38,476 nt of DNA. Origin: an uncultured bacterium (lineage in GTDB: Bacteria > Bacillota > Clostridia > Oscillospirales > Oscillospiraceae). A program made the translations under genes and the position numbers. The notes under the pieces were generated by a model. It saw only the letters and a list, made by a program, of their open reading frames with translations. It had not been told where the DNA came from and did not search any database. Shown here in pieces: positions 27,204 through 33,935 of the stretch; position 1 is the first letter of the stretch; each line of letters begins with the position of its first letter. The stretch spans positions 1 to 38,476 of the forward strand of contig CAMGIN010000014.1 in the NCBI GenBank assembly GCA_946056135.1, written 5' to 3'.

Positions 27204-27722
27204 AGTTCTCACGATGCTTCTGAAACTGGATAAGTAGTGAGGGGAACTTTTCTGAACCATCAGAAAAAGCCTTTCATGTACCTTCTCAAGTGCATATCCA
27301 GAAGCGGAACTACATTCGCTGGTGTGCCATGTACAGACAGAGAATTGGCAAGCGACATTGGAGAATCGCGCGATGACCCACCTGTGCAGGGCAACTGCAT
27401 CAATGCGGCAAGGAAGGTGGATAGCGGGTCCGTTCGTCCAGAAAGCAGGCCGTGGCCGACCTGTCTTGCGATGACAGCACCAGCGTTGGTACTCCTGCCC
27501 AGCCACAGCTACACGCAATGGGGGCAGCTCGGAGAGATCCTCGGAGGGGTGAGATTCCCGTGACGCGCAGCCAAGCGCGGTTTCCGTTTCTGCCCTGAAA
27601 TGACTTTAAGGTCATTTCGTGCCTGGGGGAGTAGTGTCAGGAATACAGGCAGACAATGAATAATCAAATTTCAGAAGGAACCGCCCTGCGTTTGCGGAAG
27701 CAGATCAGCAGGGCGGTTTTTT
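27204..27722 (+). ncRNA. Candidate long structured RNA (no known family assigned)
   Basis: A 540-bp stretch without a credible gene but with many stems in order: bulged AGTTCTCAC/GTGAGGGGAACT (27204-27212/27237-27248); perfect TTTTCTGA/TCAGAAAA with loop ACCA (27248-27267); CCACCT..AGGTGG enclosing TGCAG/CTGCA (about 27379-27422); CGCGC/GCGCG with loop AGCCAA (27564-27579); GAAATGAC/GTCATTTC with a 6-nt loop (27597-27618); and a terminator (27679-27722). The frame open at 27237-27563 has atypical composition and no ribosome binding site. The interpretation as an RNA gene or long leader is inferred from structure, not from a recognised family. Confidence 0.45.
27679..27722 (+). terminator. Strong intrinsic terminator
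   Basis: 11-bp perfect stem AACCGCCCTGC (27679-27689) / GCAGGGCGGTT (27708-27718) followed by TTTTTT. It ends the gene-free stretch upstream and implies that an RNA is made there. Confidence 0.85.
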
Positions 27723-27739
27723 ACATATAGGAGAAAACT

Positions 27740-27886
27740 ATGAGTGTAAACGCAAATTACTGTGGTATCGTTATATTACTTCGCCAACTGGTGAAGAACG
27801 GTTATTGCACAATAAATGAAGCAACCAGGATTGCCGCACTGATTGCAAGGCAGACTGGTGCAGATATAAAATTGCCAATTAGTTGA
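27740..27886 (+). CDS. Small 48-aa protein, mobile-element associated, function unknown
   Basis: ATG 27740 with AGGAG (27729-27733) 6 nt upstream, TGA at 27884-27886. The product begins MSVNANYCGIVILLRQLVKN and continues with GYCTINEATRIAALIARQTG. It is an amphipathic two-helix protein whose second half (leucine-rich helix, Gly, then E-A-x-x-I-A-x-x-I-A) recalls the SHOCT-like short proteins often found beside such recombinases; the resemblance is weak. It sits 17 bp after a terminator, so it has a separate transcript or is read with the recombinases. Confidence 0.6.
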   Translation: MSVNANYCGIVILLRQLVKNGYCTINEATRIAALIARQTGADIKLPIS

Positions 27887-27965
27887 CCATTAGATTGTCC
27901 ATTAATGTGAATAGCTTTGTAAGGGAGTGTGTGCCATAATGTGTTGCTAACAGGAGGTGGCAACA

Positions 27966-28345
27966 TTGGCAACGGCACAGGACAATCTGGCGCGAAAACA
28001 TATTTACATACCCGCTTCACAGCCGGAAGCAGTCGCTTTGCGTGTGGCCGCCTATTGCCGTGTCAGTACGAATTCGGATGACCAGCTGAACAGCTTTGCT
28101 GCGCAGCAGACCCATTATCATGACCTGATCAGAAACCATGACGGATGGGAACTGGTTGAGGTTTATGCGGATGAGGGCATCACCGGTACCTCCGCCAAGA
28201 AACGAAAGGATTTTCAACGGCTTCTTGCAGATTGCCGAAAAGGACGAATCTCATTGCAATGAGCATATCCGCTGTCCTGGTTGACGGCAATGGAAGAGTC
28301 AGAATCAGGCTGAAAAACGATCAGATTATTAAAAGAGGTGAGTGA
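27966..28345 (+). pseudogene. Serine recombinase remnant with large internal deletion
   Basis: AGGAGG (27952-27957) is followed by TTG at 27966. About 98 codons encode a resolvase N-terminus: LRVAAYCRVSTNSDDQ with catalytic Ser, then YADEGITGTSAKKRKDF and LLADCRKGRISLQ, stopping at 28260-28262. An intact homologue would continue with DLIxTKSxSRFARN for another ~400 residues. Directly after, overlapping by ATGA in another frame, 28 codons (MSISAVLVDGNGRVRIRLKN...) resemble the C-terminal tail of such recombinases and end 1 bp before the next gene. The simplest reading is loss of about 1.2 kb with fusion out of frame. Not expected to be active. Confidence 0.7.
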
Positions 28346-28346
28346 A

Positions 28347-29975
28347 ATGAACGATCTCCACAGAACAGTAACGATTATCCCTGCAAAGTTACTGGAAGAA
28401 CGGCAGGCTATGAAGCGGCAGCTTCGGGTTGCTGCCTACTGCCGTGTGTCTACAGAGGAAGAAGAACAGCAATCCAGCTATGAAGCCCAGTGCAGCTACT
28501 ACACGGACAAAATCATGACCAATCCCGAGTGGACCATGGCTGGGATTTTTGCGGATGAGGGAATCACGGGAACCTCCACAAAAAATCGTGATGACTTCAA
28601 CCGTATGATTCGCAAATGCAAAGCCAAAAAGATTGACCTGATCCTAACAAAATCCATCTCCCGCTTCGCAAGAAATACCCTGGATACCATCAACTACACC
28701 CGGATGCTCCGGGCCATGGGAATAGGGATCTACTTTGAAAAGGAAAATATCAATACCCTGGATATGGACAGTGAAATGCTGATTACCATGCTGGGCGCTT
28801 TTGCTCAGGCGGAAAGCGAGTCCATCTCCCGGAATGTGGCCTGGGGCAAGCGGCAAGCGATCCGGGAGGGAAAGGTGTACGTGAATTTTAAGCGCCTATA
28901 TGGATACAACCTCCGTGAGGATGGCACTCCGTGTATTGATGAGGAAAAAGCGGCAGTGGTGCAGTTCATATTCCAGCGATACAAACTGGGCGACAGCCCC
29001 CGGATCATTGCGGGCAAGTTGGACGAAAAGAGTATCCTGAATCCGTCCGGCGGTCAAAAGTGGGAACCTGCAACCATTAAGGCAATCCTCAAAAATGAGA
29101 AATACTGTGGAGATGTCCTTGGACGGAAAACCTTCAAGGAAGGCGTCATTGGGGGAAAGGTACAGAAGAATACCGGGCAGCTTCCACAGGTGCTGGTGCA
29201 GGGCAATCATCCCGCAATTATCAGCCGGGAACTGTTCTATGCGGTACAGGAGGAAACAAAGCGGCGGACTGCGGCGAAAAGTCCCTCAGCCAAATCCCCC
29301 ACAGGCCGGTCCAGCTATGCAAGCAAATATGCCCTTTCAGAGCGCCTTGTATGCGGAGAATGCGGAACGCTGTACCGCAGATGTACTTGGAACAGCAAGG
29401 GGGAAAAACGAATTGTCTGGCGCTGTGTGAGCCGTTTGGATTACGGAAAGAAATACTGCCATCACTCCCCCACAATGGAGGAAAGCGCCCTCCAAAGTGC
29501 GATTATGGAAGCAATCAATTCCTGTATGGCGCCGAAGCAGACGCTGGTGGAGCAAATCACGGATGCGGTGTGGCAGGAGCTGGCCCCATCCGGAGATAAT
29601 ACAATGACCCTGGGAGAGGTGAAACGAAGGATTGAGGAGCTGACGGCGGAATTCGATCAGCTGCTGGAACTGGATGCCTGTGGTAATGAAGCCGACAGGA
29701 GGTTTGCAGAAATTGCCCGGGAGATGGCAGAACTGAAACGGCAGCAGGAGTACCTTGCCGCCCAGCTCCGGAATAACAAGGCAGCACAGGAGCGTGTGCA
29801 TAATATTGAGGCTGTGCTGGTTCAGGCAGATCACCACATGACCCAATGGGATGAAGAAATGATCCGGCAGCTTATACATACGGTAAAAGTGATTTCTGCC
29901 GATCATATCAGGGTGTACCTGAATGACGGAACGGAGATTGATCAGGAGGTGCATCCCCAATCAGGAAGTAAATGA
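28347..29975 (+). CDS. Large serine recombinase (resolvase/integrase), complete
   Basis: 542 aa from ATG 28347 with AGAGGTGA 6 nt upstream. Resolvase catalytic domain at about residues 25-170 (VAAYCRVSTEEEEQ with the nucleophilic Ser, ADEGITGTSTKNRDDF, LTKSISRFARN). The recombinase domain follows (GYNLREDG to ILKNEKYCGD), then a zinc ribbon at about 330-375 (CGECGTLYRRC ... WRCVSR ... KKYCHH) and a coiled coil at about 410-490 before the C-terminal ISADHIRVYL strand. All parts of a functional large serine integrase are present. It catalyses site-specific excision and integration, probably of the element it lies in. Its attachment sites could not be located. Confidence 0.93.
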   Translation: MNDLHRTVTIIPAKLLEERQAMKRQLRVAAYCRVSTEEEEQQSSYEAQCSYYTDKIMTNPEWTMAGIFADEGITGTSTKNRDDFNRMIRKCKAKKIDLILTKSISRFARNTLDTINYTRMLRAMGIGIYFEKENINTLDMDSEMLITMLGAFAQAESESISRNVAWGKRQAIREGKVYVNFKRLYGYNLREDGTPCIDEEKAAVVQFIFQRYKLGDSPRIIAGKLDEKSILNPSGGQKWEPATIKAILKNEKYCGDVLGRKTFKEGVIGGKVQKNTGQLPQVLVQGNHPAIISRELFYAVQEETKRRTAAKSPSAKSPTGRSSYASKYALSERLVCGECGTLYRRCTWNSKGEKRIVWRCVSRLDYGKKYCHHSPTMEESALQSAIMEAINSCMAPKQTLVEQITDAVWQELAPSGDNTMTLGEVKRRIEELTAEFDQLLELDACGNEADRRFAEIAREMAELKRQQEYLAAQLRNNKAAQERVHNIEAVLVQADHHMTQWDEEMIRQLIHTVKVISADHIRVYLNDGTEIDQEVHPQSGSK

Positions 29976-29982
29976 ATTAACC

Positions 29983-30702
29983 ATGGGTAGTCTGTTCGAT
30001 GGAATCGGTGGATTTCCTCTTGCGGCGGTGCGCAATGGCATCCGGCCGGTGTGGGCCAGCGAAATTGAAGCCTTTCCAATTGAAGTAACCAAGCTGCGGT
30101 TCCCCGATATGATACATGTGGGGGACATTACAAAACTGAACGGCACGAAACTGCCGCCGGTAGATATCATCACCGGGGGCTCCCCCTGTCAGGACCTTTC
30201 TGTCGCTGGGGCGCGAGCCGGTCTAGCTGGCGCTCGTTCCGGCCTGTTTATGGAACAAGTCAGAGTAATAAAGGAGATGAGAGCAGCTGATATACAGCGA
30301 GGAAGATCAATTAAGCATATACGACCTAGATTCGGAGTTTGGGAAAATGTTCCTGGAGCTTTCTCCAGCGGATCCCCCAAAGGGGAGGATTTCCGGATTG
30401 TCCTCGAAGAATTCCTCCGAATTAGTTTCGATTCCGTTTATGTCCCTGGACCTTACACCGGGCGCTGGGAATCTGCTGGACGAATTCTATTGGGAGATAC
30501 TTTCTCCCTGGCGTGGAGGATCTTCGATTGTCAATACTGGCCCGGCACCCCCCAACGGCGCCGCCGGATCTATCTTGTGGTCGATTTTGGAGGCGAAACC
30601 GCACCCCAAATACTATTTGACCAGGAAAGCCTGCCTCGGGATTTTACGCCGTGCGTCCGAACGGGGAAAGCCTCTGCCGGAGCAACTGCGGATTGCTCTT
30701 GA
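29983..30702 (+). CDS. C5-cytosine DNA methyltransferase, N-terminal part (motifs I-VIII)
   Basis: 239 aa from ATG 29983, 8 bp after the recombinase stop; the Shine-Dalgarno is poor. The related phage proteins often begin NELT, and here NELT is preceded by a GTA codon, so a lost upstream start is possible. Visible motifs: I LFDGIGGF, IV GSPCQDLSVAG with the catalytic Cys at about residue 68, VI WENVPGAF, and VIII PQRRRRIYLV. The frame stops at 30702, well before motifs IX and X. Those lie in the overlapping +1 frame at 30347-31873. The enzyme is thus either a natural two-chain methyltransferase or a frameshifted gene. It methylates cytosine C5; target sequence unknown. No restriction enzyme gene is next to it. 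Confidence 0.8.
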   Translation: MGSLFDGIGGFPLAAVRNGIRPVWASEIEAFPIEVTKLRFPDMIHVGDITKLNGTKLPPVDIITGGSPCQDLSVAGARAGLAGARSGLFMEQVRVIKEMRAADIQRGRSIKHIRPRFGVWENVPGAFSSGSPKGEDFRIVLEEFLRISFDSVYVPGPYTGRWESAGRILLGDTFSLAWRIFDCQYWPGTPQRRRRIYLVVDFGGETAPQILFDQESLPRDFTPCVRTGKASAGATADCS

Positions 30703-31873
30703 AATCCAGGCTGGATTCCGGGAGGGCGATCACCAGCCCAATATGAGCAGAGCAGTGGCATTCGCTGCCAACCAGCGGAATGAGGTACGGGATCTGCATG
30801 ATGTAAGCGGTGCATTGGGCGCCCAGCCGGGTATGAAGCAGCAGACCTTTATCGCCAACGGCGGTGTACCCAAGGGAAATGGGGACTGTATTCTGACAGA
30901 GAATGTGCATACAGCCCTTTCTGCCGGAGGGGGTCAGGCCGGTCAGGGGTGCCCTTGCGTATTAGCGGCAGGGTTCTGCGGGGAGTCTTCCAAGAGCGCC
31001 CGGGGAATCGGCTATCAGGAAGAATGCGCCCCAACGCTGAAGGCAGTGGAGAAAGGTCCCAGCGTCATGTGTCTGAATGATCAGGGCGGACAGGTTATGG
31101 ACTGCACAGAGAATATCACCGGGACCCTTCGGGCCCAGATGCACAGCCATCAGCCGCTGATTCTGGAATCCAATCAGGAGCATGCACGAGTACGAACAGA
31201 TGGTATATCTCCAACGCTTTCTGCCTCCATGGGCATGGGTGGAGGGTATGTGCCCATGTTATTTGAAAACCATGGCATTGATGCCCGATACACCGGGCCC
31301 CATGAAGTTTCTCCAACAATCTCAGCCCGATGCGGTACGGGCGGAAATAATGTTCCCCTGGTGGAAGAACCACCGACAGCTTTCTGCATATCCGGAAACA
31401 TTGTTGACCGGAAACCTCATAATGGCGGCAATGGACTTGGGATCAATGAAGATGTGGCATTCTCTCTGACAACGGCGGATCGCCACGCGGTCTTCAGCCG
31501 CCAGCGGGTGGATGTGTTCACGGAGAATGAAGTTGTCTGCACGGAAAGCGCACGGCAGCATAAGGATGCCACAGATCTGGTGATCCAGCCTCCTGCTGAC
31601 GAGGAGGAATCGTGTATCCTGCGCGGCACCAACCTGATTCGCCGCCTGACGCCCCTTGAGTGCGAGCGTTTGCAGGGTTTCCCGGACGGGTGGACAAACA
31701 TCCCAGGAACTTCGGATTCCGCCCGTTACAAAGCCCTGGGGAACAGTGTGACCATCCCCTGCGTGGAGTACGTCATGCGGGGAATCGCAATCATCCTCCG
31801 CAGCGAGCACAGGAGGCGAGTCTGGATTGTGATTCTCATTGTTGCTGTTGAAAGCACAAGCGCCGGAATCTGA
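30347..31873 (+). CDS. Overlapping methyltransferase C-terminal chain (motifs IX-X) with repeat-rich middle
   Basis: 508 aa from ATG 30347, with GGAG 9 nt upstream; it overlaps the N-terminal chain by 356 bp in a different frame. Its residues ~90-125 (ILEAKPHPKYYLTRKACLG, then ILRRASERGKPLPEQL) match a motif known from phage-encoded proteins near methyltransferases, so this part also appears genuinely coding. The middle (about 145-400) contains seven degenerate copies of an SPTLSA-like motif. The end carries motif IX (RRLTPLECERLQGFPDGW) and motif X (RYKALGNSVTIPCVEYVM). Split C5 enzymes with motifs IX-X on a second overlapping chain are known (M.AquI, M.EcoHK31I). A plain frameshift in one gene is the alternative. 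Confidence 0.7.
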   Translation: MFLELSPADPPKGRISGLSSKNSSELVSIPFMSLDLTPGAGNLLDEFYWEILSPWRGGSSIVNTGPAPPNGAAGSILWSILEAKPHPKYYLTRKACLGILRRASERGKPLPEQLRIALEIQAGFREGDHQPNMSRAVAFAANQRNEVRDLHDVSGALGAQPGMKQQTFIANGGVPKGNGDCILTENVHTALSAGGGQAGQGCPCVLAAGFCGESSKSARGIGYQEECAPTLKAVEKGPSVMCLNDQGGQVMDCTENITGTLRAQMHSHQPLILESNQEHARVRTDGISPTLSASMGMGGGYVPMLFENHGIDARYTGPHEVSPTISARCGTGGNNVPLVEEPPTAFCISGNIVDRKPHNGGNGLGINEDVAFSLTTADRHAVFSRQRVDVFTENEVVCTESARQHKDATDLVIQPPADEEESCILRGTNLIRRLTPLECERLQGFPDGWTNIPGTSDSARYKALGNSVTIPCVEYVMRGIAIILRSEHRRRVWIVILIVAVESTSAGI

Positions 31874-31886
31874 ATGAAACCGGCGC
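31860..31886. terminator. Hairpin at the methyltransferase 3' end
   Basis: GCGCCGG (31860-31866) and CCGGCGC (31880-31886) form a 7-bp GC-rich stem with a 13-nt loop over the stop codon at 31871-31873, between convergent genes. There is no U tract, so it is a weak terminator call. Confidence 0.4.
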
Positions 31887-31895
31887 CTCTGCTGA

Positions 31896-32138
31896 TTATT
31901 TGATTTCCTGTTCGACGTTATCAAAGAGATCGTCATCAAAGAATTGCCGCAAGGTGATTCCCAGCCCGTCGCAGAGCTTCTGCAGGGAAACGACACCGGG
32001 GTTCTTGCTCTTAGAGTTGAGCATGCTGTAAACCGTGGAGGGGGACACTCCCGCACTTCCGGCAAGGGCATTAATGGCGATGCCTCTTTCATTACACAGA
32101 GCCAGAATCCTGGCGGCGACTGCTTCTTTGGCGTTCAT
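31896..32138 (-). CDS. XRE/Cro-cI-like HTH repressor
   Basis: 80 aa from the ATG at 32138, preceded by AAGGATGATG. It is a single HTH_3 domain: AARILALCNERGIAINALA, then AGVSPSTVYSMLN (recognition helix), then GVVSLQKLCDGLGITLRQFF. The acidic tail suits dimer contacts. It is divergent from the SLOG gene at 32277, and the 138 bp between them hold four GATATATC sites, so it very likely represses both directions. Confidence 0.9.
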   Translation of the reverse strand: MNAKEAVAARILALCNERGIAINALAGSAGVSPSTVYSMLNSKSKNPGVVSLQKLCDGLGITLRQFFDDDLFDNVEQEIK

Positions 32139-32157
32139 AAAACATCATCCTTCTGTT

Positions 32158-32254
32158 CGATATATCGCTGACTGTATTCTATAAAAAGTTGGGATATATC
32201 GAGTGGGATATATCGCAATTATGTGAAGCCTGTGGTAAAATATGCGATATATCG
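32158..32254. promoter_or_regulatory. Four-site operator array, (C/G)GATATATCG
   Basis: Sites at 32158-32167 and 32245-32254 are perfect 10-bp palindromes CGATATATCG; those at 32192-32201 and 32206-32215 read GGATATATCG. All four lie between the divergent XRE and SLOG genes, with centre spacings of 34, 14 and 39 bp. The third overlaps the predicted -35 and the fourth the predicted transcription start of the SLOG gene, as expected of a repressor. Confidence 0.75.
32213..32241 (+). promoter_or_regulatory. Putative SLOG-gene promoter
   Basis: Extended -10 TGGTAAAAT (hexamer 32236-32241) with a weak -35 (TCGCAA, 32213-32218) at 17 bp. It lies inside the operator array. Confidence 0.45.
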
Positions 32255-32276
32255 TAAAGCGAGGAGGAAGTTATTT

Positions 32277-32759
32277 ATGGATTTGAGAGCGAAAACCTGC
32301 TGCTTTACCGGGCACAGGAGCCTAAGCAGCGAGGAAAAGTTGAGGGCCACTGTTCGTTTACGCAGGGTGATTGAGGAACAGATCAAGGCTGGGATTGTGT
32401 TTTATGGAGCCGGAGGCGCGAGGGGGTTCGATGCGCTCGCCGCGCAGACTGTTCTGGACATGAAAAAAGAATACCCTCAGCTGCGCCTGATTCTGGTGCT
32501 GCCCTGTGAGGATCAGACCAGAAGATGGTGCAGTGAGGATATTGCAGTTTATGAGGACATTATGCGCAGAAGCGATAAGGTTGTGTATGTGTCTCGGGAA
32601 TACACCCCGGACTGCATGCATCGGCGCAACCGCCATCTGGTGGATCAGAGCGGAACCTGTATCTGCTACCTGACAAGAAGCTCTGGAGGAACGGCCTATA
32701 CCGTGGATTGCGCCCGGAAGAAGGGGCTTCACGTTATCAATATTGCAAACGACTTTTAA
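32277..32759 (+). CDS. SLOG-superfamily protein (DUF1273/YpsA-like)
   Basis: 160 aa, ATG 32277 with GAGGAGG (32261-32267) 9 nt upstream. It is a Rossmann-like SLOG fold: KTCCFTGHRSLSSEE at the N-terminus, FYGAGGARGFDALAAQTVL as the nucleotide or ligand loop, LILVLPCEDQTRRW, and YLTRSSGGTAYTVDCARKKG at the C-terminus. SLOG proteins bind nucleotides or nucleotide-derived ligands; some sense signals in phage-defence or conflict systems and others resemble DprA. The specific role is not known. It is controlled by the adjacent XRE repressor and stands first in the row leading to SRAP, Ku and ligase. Confidence 0.85.
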   Translation: MDLRAKTCCFTGHRSLSSEEKLRATVRLRRVIEEQIKAGIVFYGAGGARGFDALAAQTVLDMKKEYPQLRLILVLPCEDQTRRWCSEDIAVYEDIMRRSDKVVYVSREYTPDCMHRRNRHLVDQSGTCICYLTRSSGGTAYTVDCARKKGLHVINIANDF

Positions 32760-32829
32760 GCAGACAGCTTTTCGGATATTACATTCTCTCACATTTTTTG
32801 GATGAGTTTCGGTGTGGGAGAATTTCCAT

Positions 32830-32878
32830 AGGTGAGAAGGTCCGGCCCAATGACCGGCTCCTCTCACCTTTTCTTTTT
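32830..32878 (+). terminator. Intrinsic terminator after the SLOG gene
   Basis: 16-nt arms AGGTGAGAAGGTCCGG (32830-32845) and CCGGCTCCTCTCACCT (32854-32869), paired except for inner mismatches, with an 8-nt loop, followed by TTTTCTTTTT. It lies 31 nt before the Shine-Dalgarno region of the next gene and might also act as an attenuator. Confidence 0.8.
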
Positions 32879-32908
32879 ACAATCAAAATCACTATGGAGG
32901 TAATCATC

Positions 32909-33271
32909 ATGGGACAACAGAACGCATTATCCAGGCGTCAGTTTAAGGAAACAGAATTCAATGGAAAAGATTACAAGTTCAATTTGCAGCCCGGAGAATT
33001 CGTTGCCACCATCGACTGCAAGCGGTGGGGCAAACGGAAGAGGCTGATCACCTACATGACCTTTGCGGATGGCCGCAGAGTGGTGGCCCCGACCTGGCCC
33101 CGGAGCCGGTATGAGGGGCTGGCAAATATGGAGGTCGGCTCCAAAATCCGTGTGCTGTATGAGGAGAACCGAAGCGGAACGCTCTGTATCCGTCGTGCAG
33201 TTCTTCTGGGGGAGCCAAGTGAGATAATCTCAAGATCGGTATTGATTCAGCTTATGGAGCAGCGCGGTTGA
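32909..33271 (+). CDS. Hypothetical protein, 120 aa
   Basis: ATG 32909 with GGAGG (32896-32900) upstream. I do not recognise the family. The protein is basic in its first two thirds (DCKRWGKRKRLITYMTF, TWPRSRYEGL) and has the look of a small beta-barrel, nucleic-acid-binding-like protein, but no named motif. No signal peptide or membrane segment. It sits between the SLOG and SRAP genes in the same direction, and its stop codon overlaps the promoter of the SRAP gene. Confidence 0.75.
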   Translation: MGQQNALSRRQFKETEFNGKDYKFNLQPGEFVATIDCKRWGKRKRLITYMTFADGRRVVAPTWPRSRYEGLANMEVGSKIRVLYEENRSGTLCIRRAVLLGEPSEIISRSVLIQLMEQRG

Positions 33272-33296
33272 CAGGCCGGTTTTGAAGCGGTAGAAT
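33268..33296 (+). promoter_or_regulatory. Consensus sigma-70 promoter of the SRAP gene
   Basis: TTGACA (33268-33273), exactly 17 bp, TAGAAT (33291-33296), the best promoter match in the window. It begins within the stop codon of the previous gene and would start transcription about 25 nt before the GTG at 33327. Confidence 0.8.
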
Positions 33297-33326
33297 GGGG
33301 AATCATAGCTTGCGAGGTGATTCTTC

Positions 33327-33899
33327 GTGTGCGGTAGGTTTTTTGCACCGGAAGATGACAGCATCCAAATGATTCGTGCCATTGTGGAGTATCTGGAACA
33401 CCGCAATGTAAAAGCCAAGACAGGGGATGTATTTCCGGGGGATATCGCAGCTGTGGTTGCCAGCAACAGGCACTTGGAGCCGCAGCCCTTTGCCATGGAG
33501 TGGGGATATCACCTCTCCGATGGAAAGCGGATCATCAATGCCAGGAGCGAAACCGCTGCCCAGAAAGCCATGTTTGCCGATGGCATTCGCCAGCGCCGGT
33601 GTCTGATCCCGGCACAGCATTACTATGAGTGGGAAAAGGCAGATGGCCGGAAAGTGAAGTATGCCATTGAGCCAAAGGATTCGGATGGATTCTTTCTTGC
33701 GGGGATTTATCGGCTCGAAGCAGGGAGACCGGTGTTCACAGTTCTGACTAGGGATGCGGCAGAGGATATCACTTTCATCCACGAACGAATGCCGGTGATC
33801 CTGCCTAGTGAGGCAACCTCAGATTGGCTGAATCCCAAATTCCATGGCGAGGATATTTTGAAAGCTGCGATAACCCAAATGAAATATGAGGCTTGCTGA
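33327..33899 (+). CDS. SRAP-family protein (YedK/HMCES-like abasic-site DNA crosslinking peptidase)
   Basis: 190 aa, GTG start 6 nt after GAGGTGA; this start is fixed by the required Cys at position 2 (MCGRFF). SRAP proteins covalently trap abasic sites in single-stranded DNA through the N-terminal Cys. The other conserved residues are seen: Asn in INARSETA (about residue 73), Glu in HYYEWEK (about 102) and His in FIHERMPVIL (about 152). Full length. Cytoplasmic, acting on DNA. Lies 107 bp before ku, so the region combines abasic-site protection with end joining. No LexA box of a form I trust is visible at its promoter. Confidence 0.95.
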   Translation: MCGRFFAPEDDSIQMIRAIVEYLEHRNVKAKTGDVFPGDIAAVVASNRHLEPQPFAMEWGYHLSDGKRIINARSETAAQKAMFADGIRQRRCLIPAQHYYEWEKADGRKVKYAIEPKDSDGFFLAGIYRLEAGRPVFTVLTRDAAEDITFIHERMPVILPSEATSDWLNPKFHGEDILKAAITQMKYEAC

Positions 33900-33903
33900 G
33901 ATG

Positions 33904-33935
33904 ACGGCGCATGACCATTGTGTGTTATGCGTCGT
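33904..33935 (+). terminator. Hairpin after the SRAP gene
   Basis: ACGGCGCAT (33904-33912) / ATGCGTCGT (33927-33935), 9 bp with one wobble and a 14-nt loop, followed by TTCCTTAT. Plausible but weak terminator. A possible -10 (TACACT, 33972-33977) for ku follows without a good -35. Confidence 0.4.

Larger units (their letters stand above)
26767..31873 (+). mobile_element. Decayed serine-recombinase mobile-element module
   Basis: Sigma-70-like gene, candidate RNA, 48-aa gene, two consecutive large serine recombinases and a C5 methyltransferase stand in the same orientation. This cluster type is common in integrative and conjugative elements of Clostridia. Two of its genes are broken. The element ends and attachment sites could not be placed, so the limits given are only those of the recognised genes. 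Confidence 0.55.

Noticed and set aside
27237-27563. 108-codon frame in the region called candidate RNA
   Set aside because: No ribosome binding site, low-complexity unusual residues, and it crosses several perfect hairpins; kept only as an alternative to the RNA idea.
30638-30702. Search for a slippery heptamer that would make the methyltransferase a programmed frameshift
   Set aside because: I saw no classical X XXY YYZ site with a following strong stem near the end of the first frame; independent initiation at ATG 30347 with its own GGAG seems simpler.
32158-32254. GATATATC repeats considered as a CRISPR or replication iteron array
   Set aside because: Units are only 10 bp, irregularly spaced and palindromic between a repressor and its divergent target; an operator array explains them better.
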